Of a stretch of 46,234 nt of DNA, positions 17,814 to 25,879 are shown piece by piece (the stretch's first letter is position 1; each line of letters opens with the position of its first letter). Origin of the DNA: a bacterium (GTDB taxonomy: Bacteria; UBA8248); contig JAVEPB010000027.1 of NCBI GenBank assembly GCA_030922375.1, forward strand, positions 1 through 46,234, in the 5' to 3' direction. The notes under the pieces are model-generated. The model saw nothing but the letters and a program-made list of their open reading frames with translations, searched no databases and had not been told where the DNA came from. The position numbers were made by a program, and so were the translations under genes.

Positions 17814-19415
17814 GTGGATTTGAAGCGTCTGCGCCAGCGCTGGCCGGCAGGGCTCCTTTTCGCGGCCGTTTTTACGCTCATCCTGATCTCCTATGCCCCG
17901 GCCAGCACTCCGAGCCGCCTGCCGGACCTGACGGAGGAGCAGACCCGGGCCGTCCGGCTCCTCCGCGAGACGGTCGCGCAGGTCGAGGAAAACTACGTCT
18001 CCCTCCCCAACCTCGCCAAGGCCTTCGGCGCGGGTCTCAAGGGCCTTCAGCGGGCCGTCGGGAAAGAGCGCCTGGAAGTCATCCGCAAGGACGCTGGCCG
18101 GTTTGCCCTGAGGAGCGGGGACGAGGAGATGGCGGTGCGCTTCGGCGGCCGGGGCCCCGAAGTGCTTTCCGCCATGGAGGAGGCCTACCGCTTCGCCATG
18201 TCGAAAGCGGCGGCAGGCCGCGGAGAAGGCGCCGATCTCAAGGCGATGTATCTCTCGTTGGGGGCGATGCTCAATTCCCTGGACCCGTTCAGCGCGTTTT
18301 TGCCGCCCGAGGTTTTCCGCGAGATGCAGGTGGAGACCACGGGGCGCTACGGCGGGCTGGGGATTACAATCACCGCGCGCGACAAAAAGATCACCATCGT
18401 CTCCCCGATCGAGGAAACCCCGGCCTACGAGGCGGGGCTCAAGCCCGAAGACGTTATTTCGCTGGTCAACGGAGAGTCCACCCAAGGATGGTCGCTCACC
18501 GAGGCGGTGATGAAAATGCGCGGCCCGCCGGGCACGGCCGTGCGGCTGGGCATTTCGCGCAAGGGGTGGCCGGCCCCGAGGGAGTTTGTCGTGGTCCGGG
18601 CCATCATTCAGATTCGGAGCGTGAAGGCCCGCGTGATGAAAGGCGATGTCGGCTACATCCGCCTATCCGCGTTTCACGAGCGGACCTCCGACGAGATGGG
18701 AGCGGCGATGCGGCGCCTCCGCGACGCCGGGGCCCGGAGCCTGATTCTCGATCTGAGGAATAACCCGGGCGGCCTCCTTCGCCAGTCGGTCCGAGTGGCG
18801 GAGCGCTTCCTTCCGCAGAGGAGCATGGTGGTCTTCACGCGAGGCCGCCACCGGAGCCAGACCATGTATTTCCGCACCCATGGAACCGGGGTCTGGTCCA
18901 GGAAACCGCTGATCGTTCTCGTGAACCGGGGAAGCGCGAGTGCCTCGGAGATCGTGGCCGGCGCCATCAAGGATCTGGATCGCGGCCTGTTGATAGGCCG
19001 AAAAACTTTCGGCAAGGGATCGGTGCAGACCATTATCCCCATCAGCGGTGGATCCGGGATCCGCATGACGACGGCCAAGTACTACACGCCCCTGGGCGTC
19101 GAGATTCACGGAAAGGGGATCAGCCCCGACATCGAGGCGGGACCGCCCCCGAATCCGGAGAAAAAAGATCAGGCCAAGGCCAAGGCCCCGAAGCCTAGTA
19201 AACAGCCCCGCAAGCTGCCCAAAAGTCTCGATGACCCCACCTTCGGGGACGACGACGATGCCCTGCAGCTGGCGCTTCGCACCCTCAAGAAAACCAAAAG
19301 CGCAGTCGTCGAAGTGCTTCGCCTCACCGCCCTTCAGGTTCAGTCCCGGATGGCCCGACGGGCGAGAGGAATCTCTCAAGCCCAGGTGCCGGGCGGGCAG
19401 AGCCTCCGGCCCTGA
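17814..19415 (+). CDS. C-terminal processing peptidase, S41 family
   Basis: This 533-residue exported protease has a short positive N-terminus and one hydrophobic segment (LLFAAVFTLILISYAPAS), indicating a signal peptide or anchor. A PDZ domain follows (about residues 170-270, with GRYGGLGITI), then the S41 catalytic domain with Ser376 in GSASASE and Lys401 in TFGKGS, spaced 25 residues as in CtpA. The C-terminal about 100 residues are Lys/Pro-rich with a charged helical end. GTG 17814 has GGAGGGG 8 nt upstream. It likely trims periplasmic or cell-envelope proteins. The extended tail is longer than in typical Ctp. Confidence 0.92.
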   Translation: MDLKRLRQRWPAGLLFAAVFTLILISYAPASTPSRLPDLTEEQTRAVRLLRETVAQVEENYVSLPNLAKAFGAGLKGLQRAVGKERLEVIRKDAGRFALRSGDEEMAVRFGGRGPEVLSAMEEAYRFAMSKAAAGRGEGADLKAMYLSLGAMLNSLDPFSAFLPPEVFREMQVETTGRYGGLGITITARDKKITIVSPIEETPAYEAGLKPEDVISLVNGESTQGWSLTEAVMKMRGPPGTAVRLGISRKGWPAPREFVVVRAIIQIRSVKARVMKGDVGYIRLSAFHERTSDEMGAAMRRLRDAGARSLILDLRNNPGGLLRQSVRVAERFLPQRSMVVFTRGRHRSQTMYFRTHGTGVWSRKPLIVLVNRGSASASEIVAGAIKDLDRGLLIGRKTFGKGSVQTIIPISGGSGIRMTTAKYYTPLGVEIHGKGISPDIEAGPPPNPEKKDQAKAKAPKPSKQPRKLPKSLDDPTFGDDDDALQLALRTLKKTKSAVVEVLRLTALQVQSRMARRARGISQAQVPGGQSLRP

Positions 19416-19573
19416 CGGCCGGTACCCTTCTAAATTTCCGCGTTGTACCTCTCAATTACTTATTTAGATGAGTAACCTTGATTATTTTAGGAATATTTAT
19501 TATCCTTCGGGCTAGTGGAGATTATCGGAATATCATAGTAAAATGTCGTTTTGTGAAGTAAAGTGGAGAACCC

Positions 19574-19891
19574 ATGGTCCGGATGGTCGATTTAGTAAAA
19601 GACAATGATGACCGGAAGCGGAATTCAGGGAAGCCGGCGGCTCCTCCCCCGAAAAGCCAGGATGGCGACACGGGCGGGGTTTCGTTTGTCGCGGCTGCCT
19701 CCTCGACCGGGTCTCCCGCCCAGGCCTCCCCGGTTTCCAAGATCAGAAAGTCGGTCATCCAGGGGACAGCCGGCGGCGGAAAAAGCCTGAGCACACCGAC
19801 GAGCCTGGGCGCCAAGGCCAAATATTGTCCTTACCTGGGCTCCGGACCGCTCCGCTGGCGGACACCCGCCACCCCCTCGCCGAAGCGGTGA
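19574..19891 (+). CDS. Small low-complexity protein, unknown
   Basis: This is a possible 105-residue cytoplasmic protein, rich in Pro, Ser, Ala, Gly and Lys and probably disordered, ending in a KYCPYLG segment and a basic tail. GGAG lies 7 nt before ATG 19574. Coding is uncertain. Around 19840 a different frame becomes protein-like (TRHPLAEAVKALERARKKGT) and runs to a stop at 19945-19947, so either the gene is frameshifted here or only one frame is real. The preceding 158-bp gap is AT-rich without a clear promoter. Confidence 0.4.
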   Translation: MVRMVDLVKDNDDRKRNSGKPAAPPPKSQDGDTGGVSFVAAASSTGSPAQASPVSKIRKSVIQGTAGGGKSLSTPTSLGAKAKYCPYLGSGPLRWRTPATPSPKR

Positions 19892-20031
19892 AAGCGCTTG
19901 AACGTGCCCGAAAAAAGGGTACATTGAAGGTATTGATCGCGCCCTGAGGCGCCCGTCAGAAAATTGAGCCGAGGGGCGAGCCCGAAACAGCTCCACGCCC
20001 GAGGGCTGTTTCATCGAGAAGGATTCGGAGA

Positions 20032-20916
20032 ATGTCCCGGCGCTTTGTGTCTGCCTGCTTGAGGGCGCTCTTGCTGGCCGCGCTCCTGGCGGCGTCCACC
20101 TGGGCGGCTCAGGCCGACCGGTCTCAATCCCCGGACGAGCGCAGGCGGAGCCGCCTCATCGCACATATCAAGAGACTCGAGCGCTCCTCCGATTGGCTGA
20201 TCGTGCGAAAGCTGTACTCGAGCGATCGGGCGCGCCAGCTCGAGGGTTTTGAGAACTGTCCCTACTCCGAGATGGAGTGGCCCTGGTACCTCTCCTCGGG
20301 TCATCTCGAAAACTATGCGTTCACGGCGGACTTTATACCGGTGAACATGGATGGCGATCCGGAGGTCGAGACGCTGATCGTCGTTCAGTCGGATTCGGGA
20401 GAGGTGAATTTCGCCACCTTCTGTCTCGTGGATGACGAGAAGCGGGGGGGCACACCGCTTTCGTCCTACAGCGAAATCAGCCACCGGAAACCGCTCACTT
20501 TCCAGCTCGTGGATTTAACGGCGGACGGGGGCAGCGAGATTATCATCCATGCCAAGGACGACCGGGCGGGCCGGTTCGTCGATTCCGTTCGAATTATCAA
20601 ACCCAACGGGAAACGGCAGTTCGATCTGGTTTGGGTCGGCCGCCTCCGGGGGCGGTTCGTTTGGCTGCCGGTGAATGATAAGACCAAGAACCGCGCCATC
20701 ACCCGGAACGAAATACTGAAGGCAAGGATGCGGCTGAGCTTCAACGGAGACGGAAATCCCGCGACGATCATCCTGAAGGGTGAGCGTGAGTTCGAAAACG
20801 AAATCCGATATAAAAACCGGACAATCCGCCAGTCGGACCGGAAGGTCTCCTTCGAGGAGCACTGGCACTGGGATAAAAAACTATTTCGGTTTTTGCGCGA
20901 TCCGGATTTCGAATAA
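20032..20916 (+). CDS. Exported protein with FG-GAP-like strands, unknown function
   Basis: This 294-residue protein has a signal peptide (MSRRFVSACLRALLLAALLA, cleavage near WAAQA) and a beta-rich body. Two segments, VNMDGDPEVETLIVV and VDLTADGGSEIIIHA, resemble the calcium-binding D-x-D/N-G-D-x-E type strands of FG-GAP/VCBS-like propellers, but only two are present. It is likely periplasmic. No enzyme motif was found. Start ATG 20032 has GGAG very close upstream. The gene precedes gpmI by 91 bp; a functional link is not evident. Confidence 0.72.
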   Translation: MSRRFVSACLRALLLAALLAASTWAAQADRSQSPDERRRSRLIAHIKRLERSSDWLIVRKLYSSDRARQLEGFENCPYSEMEWPWYLSSGHLENYAFTADFIPVNMDGDPEVETLIVVQSDSGEVNFATFCLVDDEKRGGTPLSSYSEISHRKPLTFQLVDLTADGGSEIIIHAKDDRAGRFVDSVRIIKPNGKRQFDLVWVGRLRGRFVWLPVNDKTKNRAITRNEILKARMRLSFNGDGNPATIILKGEREFENEIRYKNRTIRQSDRKVSFEEHWHWDKKLFRFLRDPDFE

Positions 20917-21007
20917 CACCTGAATTTCCGGATGAACGCCGGTTGGCCCGAGGCCAGGCGTATCCTCCCGAAAATTTCCCCGGTTCATTGCGAATGGATT
21001 CGGTAAA

Positions 21008-22546
21008 TTGACCCTGCCTCGCCCCGTAATGCTGATAGTGCTCGATGGTTGGGGGCTCGGGGACTCGCCCGTCCACAACGCCGTCGCCATCGCCCGCACC
21101 CCCACGATGGACGGACTCCTCGCGGAGCGGCCTCATACGCGCCTTAGGACCTGCGGGCGCGCGGTGGGGCTGCCCGATGGCCAGATGGGCAACTCCGAGG
21201 TGGGCCACCTCAACCTCGGCGCGGGCCGGATCGTGAATCAGGATATCGTCCGGATCGATCGGTCGATCGAGGACGATTCTTTTTATGAAAACGCCGCGCT
21301 TCTCGGCGCCGTCCGCGCGGCCCGGGCCGAAGGCGGCGCCCTTCACATCATCGGCCTCGTATCGGACGGCGGGGTCCACAGCCGCCAGGACCACGGCGTC
21401 GCCGTCGCCCGGCTTGCGCGCCGGGAGGGGATGGACCGCATTTACGCCCATGCCTACATGGACGGACGGGACACCCCGCCGAGGGCGGGTCTGGGGTACA
21501 TCGAGAAATTCGCCGCCGATCTCGGCCGGGACGCCGGCGCGAGGGTCGCCACCGTCTCGGGGCGCTATTACGCCATGGACCGCGACCGGCGCTGGGAGAG
21601 GACCAAACGCGCCTACGTCGCGATGGTCTCCGGCGAGGGGATCTCGTGCGCGGACGCTCCCTCGGCGCTCCGGGATTCGTACGCCGGCGACGTAACCGAC
21701 GAATTCGTCGAGCCCCGTGTGATCAGGGAAGGCGGCGCGCCCCTTGGCCCGATTCGGGACGGCGACGCGGTTATTTGCTTTAATTTCAGGTCCGACCGCG
21801 CCCGCCAGATCACCCTCGCGCTGACGGCGGAGCGCTTCGATGGTTTCGAGAGAGACCCCCGCCCGCGGGTTCACTACGCCTGCATGACCGAATACGCCGA
21901 ATCGTTCGGCCTGCCGGTGGCCTTTCCTCCTGTTGAGATGACGGGGCTTTTTTGTCATGCCCTCGCCGCGGCGGGCAAAACCTCGCTGCGGATCGCCGAA
22001 ACGGAGAAATATCCTCACGTCACCTATTTTTTCAACGGCGGCGTCGAGGAGCCGCCCAACGGCGAGCGGCGCGAGCTGGTGCCCTCACCGAAGGTGGCGA
22101 CCTACGATCTTCAGCCCGAGATGAGCGCCGAGGGCGTCACCCGGGCGGCGCTCGCCGCGATAGCGGAGGGCGCCGACGACGCCATCATCCTCAACTTCGC
22201 CAATCCCGACATGGTGGGCCACACCGGAGTGGAGGCGGCCGCCGTCCGGGCGGTGGAGACGGTGGACGCCTGTCTGGGGCGTATCCTCGAGGCGCTCGAT
22301 CGGGCGGGGGGCGCCGCCGTCGTCACGGCCGATCACGGCAACTGCGAGGTGATGTGGGATGAGGAAAACGAGTGCCCCCACACCGCCCACTCCCTGAACG
22401 ACACCCCGTGTGTCGTGGCCGCGCCTGGATTTGGTGGGCCGCTCCGGGGCGGCGGGGCGCTTTGCGATGTGGCCCCGACCCTGCTCGGCCTGATGGGCGT
22501 CGGCCAGCCGCCCGAGATGACGGGCCGGGACCTGAGGAAACCGTGA
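21008..22546 (+). CDS. gpmI: 2,3-bisphosphoglycerate-independent phosphoglycerate mutase
   Basis: This 512-residue glycolytic enzyme interconverts 3- and 2-phosphoglycerate using two Mn ions. It shows the metal-site DGWG (D13), the phosphorylated serine S63 in MGNSEVGHLNLGAG, substrate-binding GGVHSRQDH, MDGRDTPP and SGRYYAMDRD, and the C-terminal metal motifs NPDMVGHTG and TADHGNCE. The length is normal. The start is placed at TTG 21008 because an ATG at 21029 would begin inside the first strand (MLIVLDGWG). No strong ribosome-binding site is visible for either, so the exact start is open. It appears to be a stand-alone gene. Confidence 0.95.
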   Translation: MTLPRPVMLIVLDGWGLGDSPVHNAVAIARTPTMDGLLAERPHTRLRTCGRAVGLPDGQMGNSEVGHLNLGAGRIVNQDIVRIDRSIEDDSFYENAALLGAVRAARAEGGALHIIGLVSDGGVHSRQDHGVAVARLARREGMDRIYAHAYMDGRDTPPRAGLGYIEKFAADLGRDAGARVATVSGRYYAMDRDRRWERTKRAYVAMVSGEGISCADAPSALRDSYAGDVTDEFVEPRVIREGGAPLGPIRDGDAVICFNFRSDRARQITLALTAERFDGFERDPRPRVHYACMTEYAESFGLPVAFPPVEMTGLFCHALAAAGKTSLRIAETEKYPHVTYFFNGGVEEPPNGERRELVPSPKVATYDLQPEMSAEGVTRAALAAIAEGADDAIILNFANPDMVGHTGVEAAAVRAVETVDACLGRILEALDRAGGAAVVTADHGNCEVMWDEENECPHTAHSLNDTPCVVAAPGFGGPLRGGGALCDVAPTLLGLMGVGQPPEMTGRDLRKP

Positions 22547-22568
22547 TCCCCGGTCCGCCGCTCATAGC

Positions 22569-22627
22569 CCGGGAGTTGAGATTCCGGGAGTGGAGATTTC
22601 GGGAATTGAGAATGGGGATGGAGATTT
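22569..22627 (+). repeat. Degenerate 15-bp tandem repeat upstream of a DinB gene
   Basis: Four imperfect units follow one another: CCGGGAGTTGAGATT, CCGGGAGTGGAGATT, TCGGGAATTGAGAAT and GGGGATGGAGATTT. The last unit provides the ribosome-binding GGAG of the next gene. Such slippage-prone repeats can change spacing in front of a start codon. Confidence 0.7.
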
Positions 22628-22629
22628 AA

Positions 22630-23313
22630 ATGGCGAATTTGATCAAAACGGGGCAGGACTTCGAAAACCTCCGGGAAATGTTCCTGAAGGAAATAGAGGG
22701 TCTGACCGATGCGCAGCTGGACTGGGACGACGCCTCCGAGGAGTGGTCCCTGTGGAGCATTCGCCGCCAGATCAGCCACGTCGCGCTCGCCTATTTTTTC
22801 TGGCTGTCGAAGGCCTGGGGGAAAATCCTGTGGCCCGCCGATCCTCCCGCCGACCCGGTGGATTTCTCCAAGGCCGGCGTCTACGATCGGAGGCTCGACG
22901 AGGAGAAGTTCTGGCGGCTCGAGGATCTCGTGCCCAAGCTCGAGGAGGCTTTCGCCCTGGCCGCCCGCGCGATCGCGGGCAGAAGCGACGAAGAGCAGAA
23001 TCGCCTCGTCCTCGAAAGAAAGTTCAAGCCAGGTCTGATGATGGGCGAGTCCGATCTGCCGGTCTACCGCTTTTGGGCATTTGCCGGAACTTTTCACATG
23101 GACGGCCTGGAGCAGGACCCGGAGGAGGAGACGGCGTTTACATTTTCCCTGGCCGGGATGGCCCGCCATCTCTACTGGGAGGGGCTCACCCACCTCAGGA
23201 CCGTCCAGCGCCTCAAGGCGGCCCAGGGTCTCGCCCTCGCCGTTCAGATTGAGCGAGAGGGGTATTTGATCGATCCGTTTTTTTGGGGACCGGGCGATGC
23301 GCCTCCATTTTAG
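22630..23313 (+). CDS. DinB-family protein
   Basis: This 227-residue four-helix-bundle protein of the DinB superfamily has the probable metal triad H50 (QISHVALAYFFW), H180 and H188 (ARHLYWEGLTHLR). It is Trp- and Phe-rich in the first half. ATG 22630 is preceded by GGAG inside a tandem repeat. It differs clearly from the DinB protein at 5156-5680 in length and motif spacing. It is followed closely (33 bp) by the LLM-class oxidoreductase, so an operon is likely. Function is unknown; thiol S-transferase chemistry is the best-known theme in the superfamily. Confidence 0.8.
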   Translation: MANLIKTGQDFENLREMFLKEIEGLTDAQLDWDDASEEWSLWSIRRQISHVALAYFFWLSKAWGKILWPADPPADPVDFSKAGVYDRRLDEEKFWRLEDLVPKLEEAFALAARAIAGRSDEEQNRLVLERKFKPGLMMGESDLPVYRFWAFAGTFHMDGLEQDPEEETAFTFSLAGMARHLYWEGLTHLRTVQRLKAAQGLALAVQIEREGYLIDPFFWGPGDAPPF

Positions 23314-23346
23314 ATTTTTGCGCTTTTGCTTCGAAAGGAGAATTTC

Positions 23347-24369
23347 ATGGCGCCGCCGGTCGAGCTGGGCCTGATACTTTCCCTCACCGTCCGGGGGCTT
23401 TTCATCGGCAGCTACGAGAAAATGCGCGAGGCGGCGCTTGAGGCCGAGCGGATGGGGTTTCACTCCCTCTGGCAGTGCGATCACTTCTTCTCGGTCAATC
23501 CGAAGGCCTACGCCGAAATTTCGGGCAAGGGAGACCCTGATGCCGATCAGTCGGGCGCCGACCAGTCGGGCGCCGACTCCGGCCCGGTGACGATCCCTCT
23601 CCTCGACAGCTGGGTGGCGGCCTCGGCGCTCTCGCGCGACACGACGACCATCCGCCTCGGGCATCTGGTCAACGCCGTGGGCTACCGCCCCCCCGCCCTT
23701 CTCGGGCGGATGGCGGCGACGCTCGATGTCATCAGCGGCGGCCGCCTCGAGTTCGGCATCGGAGCGGGCTGGCTCGCGCCCGAGTACGCCGCCTACGGAT
23801 ATCCGTTTCCGAAACCCTCGGAGCGCATCGCCCAGCTCGCCGAGGCCGTCCAGCTCATCCGCCGGATGTGGACCGATCCGGCCCCGGGTTTTCAGGGCGA
23901 ATACTTCCGGATCGAAAACGCCTACTGCGACCCCCCTCCGCTCCAAGAGCCCGCGCCGCCGGTCTGGATCGGCGGGGAGGGCGACAAGATCCTCGAGGTG
24001 GCGGCCCGGCACGCCGACGGATTCAACTCCCGGTGGTGGCCCCCCGAGCGGTTCGCCCGGCGGATACCGGAGCTGGCCGAAATCCGCCGGGAGGCGGGCC
24101 TGGACCCGGACCTCTTCCGCTCTTCGGTCATGCTGATGCTCATTCCCGAGCGGAACTCGGCCGACGCCGAGGCCGAGCGGAAGAATTTCGCCGTCGTTCC
24201 CGACTCGGGGGTAATCGCGGGTGCGCCCGAGGAATGCGCCGCGCGGCTTGAGGAATACGTAAAAGCGGGCGTCAGGCGGATTCTCGTGACGATCCCGGAC
24301 GTGGATAAAAAACCGCACCGGCTTCAACTGGCCGGAGAGGAAATCCTGCCCGCCCTGCGGGGGTTCTAG
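23347..24369 (+). CDS. LLM-class (F420-dependent type) oxidoreductase
   Basis: This 340-residue TIM-barrel luciferase-like enzyme has the N-terminal ELGLILS strand, LWQCDHFF, ALLGRMAATLDVISGGRLEFGIGAGW and ERIAQLAEAVQLIRRMWT, the typical order in F420- or flavin-dependent members. The GIGAGW and DVISGGR motifs are seen mainly in F420-dependent forms, but the cofactor cannot be proved from sequence. ATG 23347 has AAAGGAG upstream. A small in-frame duplication (DQSGA twice, near residues 67-76) forms a surface-loop insertion. The substrate is unknown. Confidence 0.88.
   Translation: MAPPVELGLILSLTVRGLFIGSYEKMREAALEAERMGFHSLWQCDHFFSVNPKAYAEISGKGDPDADQSGADQSGADSGPVTIPLLDSWVAASALSRDTTTIRLGHLVNAVGYRPPALLGRMAATLDVISGGRLEFGIGAGWLAPEYAAYGYPFPKPSERIAQLAEAVQLIRRMWTDPAPGFQGEYFRIENAYCDPPPLQEPAPPVWIGGEGDKILEVAARHADGFNSRWWPPERFARRIPELAEIRREAGLDPDLFRSSVMLMLIPERNSADAEAERKNFAVVPDSGVIAGAPEECAARLEEYVKAGVRRILVTIPDVDKKPHRLQLAGEEILPALRGF
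23545..23574 (+). repeat. In-frame 15-bp tandem duplication inside the LLM gene
   Basis: GATCAGTCGGGCGCC is followed directly by GACCAGTCGGGCGCC (one difference), encoding DQSGA twice. It keeps the frame and probably lengthens a loop. Confidence 0.8.
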
Positions 24370-24522
24370 CCGGGCGGACGGTAGGGTCCGGCGCCCCCTC
24401 TGCTTAGCCCGAAACCGGAATCCGTCGCTGGGTTATCATTATCCTGGCCGGAGCGGGTTGATCGGGGGATGCGTTTATCAATAAAATCATTTTTCGGGAA
24501 CATTTTCGAATCGGGAGACGCG

Positions 24523-24957
24523 ATGGCGATTGGCAATAATACCCCGAGCGTGATTTTCGCGGCGAAAGAAGAGTTCATGATCCGCATCATCCGCGACATG
24601 CTCCGGGGATGCGACATCACTACGGTCGGCACGAACACCGTGATCAAGGACGCCATCGCCGACATCCGCGCCCACGCGAAAAAATGGGATATTTTCCTGA
24701 TCGACGGGAATTTCCCCGAAGCGTTCGACTCGGTCGAGGGAATCCGCAAGGAGTTCGGGCCGCACCTGAAGATCCTCCTCCTGATGTCCACGCCCACCAA
24801 GGAGGATGTGGTCCGGGCCCATCAGGTGGGCGTCGACGATTTCATCGTCCTGCCCTGCTCGCCGGTCGATTTCGAAGCCAAGCTCAATCACATCATGGGC
24901 AAGGAAGTCGCCGCCAAAAAAGATTCCAAAACAGCCGTTGTCTACCGCAAGAAGTAG
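24523..24957 (+). CDS. Degenerate receiver-domain protein
   Basis: This 144-residue protein with a CheY-like alpha/beta pattern keeps an aspartate (D61 in FLIDGNF) at the phospho-acceptor strand. It lacks the N-terminal acidic pair (SVIFAAKEE instead of a V-D-D motif), and the conserved Lys of the K-P motif is replaced (IVLPCSP). It is therefore probably a pseudo-receiver that signals by protein contact, not by normal phosphotransfer. ATG 24523 follows GGGAGA. A longer frame from 24469 is possible but lacks a ribosome site. No kinase or output domain is adjacent. Confidence 0.7.
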   Translation: MAIGNNTPSVIFAAKEEFMIRIIRDMLRGCDITTVGTNTVIKDAIADIRAHAKKWDIFLIDGNFPEAFDSVEGIRKEFGPHLKILLLMSTPTKEDVVRAHQVGVDDFIVLPCSPVDFEAKLNHIMGKEVAAKKDSKTAVVYRKK

Positions 24958-25011
24958 CGCCGCTTCCTCCGTTTTCGATCCAATCGTCTTTTGGCAGGGA
25001 GGTTAATCGAC

Positions 25012-25818
25012 ATGCCGGTTGCCTCCGCGCCGGGCGGCGTCGAACTTCGCTACGAGACCTCGGGAGATGGCCCCCCCCTTCTTCTGGTCAGCGGAACGGG
25101 ACACGACCACACCTTCTGGTCCGGGCAGCTTTCTCTTTTCGAGCGTGAATTTCGCTGCATCGTTTTCGACAACCGGGGCGTGGGCGCGAGCAGCGTCCCC
25201 CCGCCCGGCTACCGCCTCGCCGACATGGCCGACGACGCGGCCGCCGTCCTGGACGCGGCGGGGGCCGAGGCGGCCCACGTCATGGGATTTTCGATGGGTG
25301 GCCACATCTCCCAGGAGCTTTGCCTCCGACACCCCGGTCGCGTTCTCAGCCTCGGGCTTCACCACACCTGGGCGCGCAACTGCGCCCGCCTCGGCGATTT
25401 TCAGGCGACCCGGAAGCGCATCGCCGAGCGCGGCGACATGGAAACGCTCGCCGAGTTCAGCCTGCTCGGCCTTTACTCGCACAGCTACTACGACGCGCAC
25501 GCCGAGGAGATGAAAGCGAAGGCAAAGTGGCTGGCCGAAAACTCCGGTCCCCGGGAGGGGTGGATCGGTCAGCTCGAGGCCACCCTCCACGGAGACACCC
25601 TCGATCGCCTGCACCGGATCCGGGTGCCCGCCCTGGTGACCGCCTCGAGCCACGACCTCATCGTCGAGCCCCATCATGCCGAGGAGATTCATTCCCGAAT
25701 CGAAGGCTCGCGGAAGATCGTTCTCGAGGGCACCGGTCACGTCGCCCTCATCGAGGCGCCCGAGGTCTTTGCCGGGCTATGCCTCGATTTTCTCCGAGAG
25801 GCCGCTCGGACGGGATAG
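25012..25818 (+). CDS. Alpha/beta hydrolase
   Basis: This 268-residue alpha/beta-fold hydrolase has nucleophile Ser in the GFSMGG elbow, a likely acid in SSHDLIVEP and the C-terminal His in GTGHVALIEAP. The oxyanion region is VSGTGHDH. ATG 25012 has GGGAGG 9 nt upstream. The substrate may be an ester, lactone or enol-lactone; the family does not decide. It is followed after 61 bp by the pentapeptide-repeat gene. Confidence 0.9.
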   Translation: MPVASAPGGVELRYETSGDGPPLLLVSGTGHDHTFWSGQLSLFEREFRCIVFDNRGVGASSVPPPGYRLADMADDAAAVLDAAGAEAAHVMGFSMGGHISQELCLRHPGRVLSLGLHHTWARNCARLGDFQATRKRIAERGDMETLAEFSLLGLYSHSYYDAHAEEMKAKAKWLAENSGPREGWIGQLEATLHGDTLDRLHRIRVPALVTASSHDLIVEPHHAEEIHSRIEGSRKIVLEGTGHVALIEAPEVFAGLCLDFLREAARTG

Positions 25819-25879
25819 GATATCCGCCGGGCGCGGCCCGACCTCCGTCTTTAACCCTTCCAGGGGAGGCGCTCTCGAC

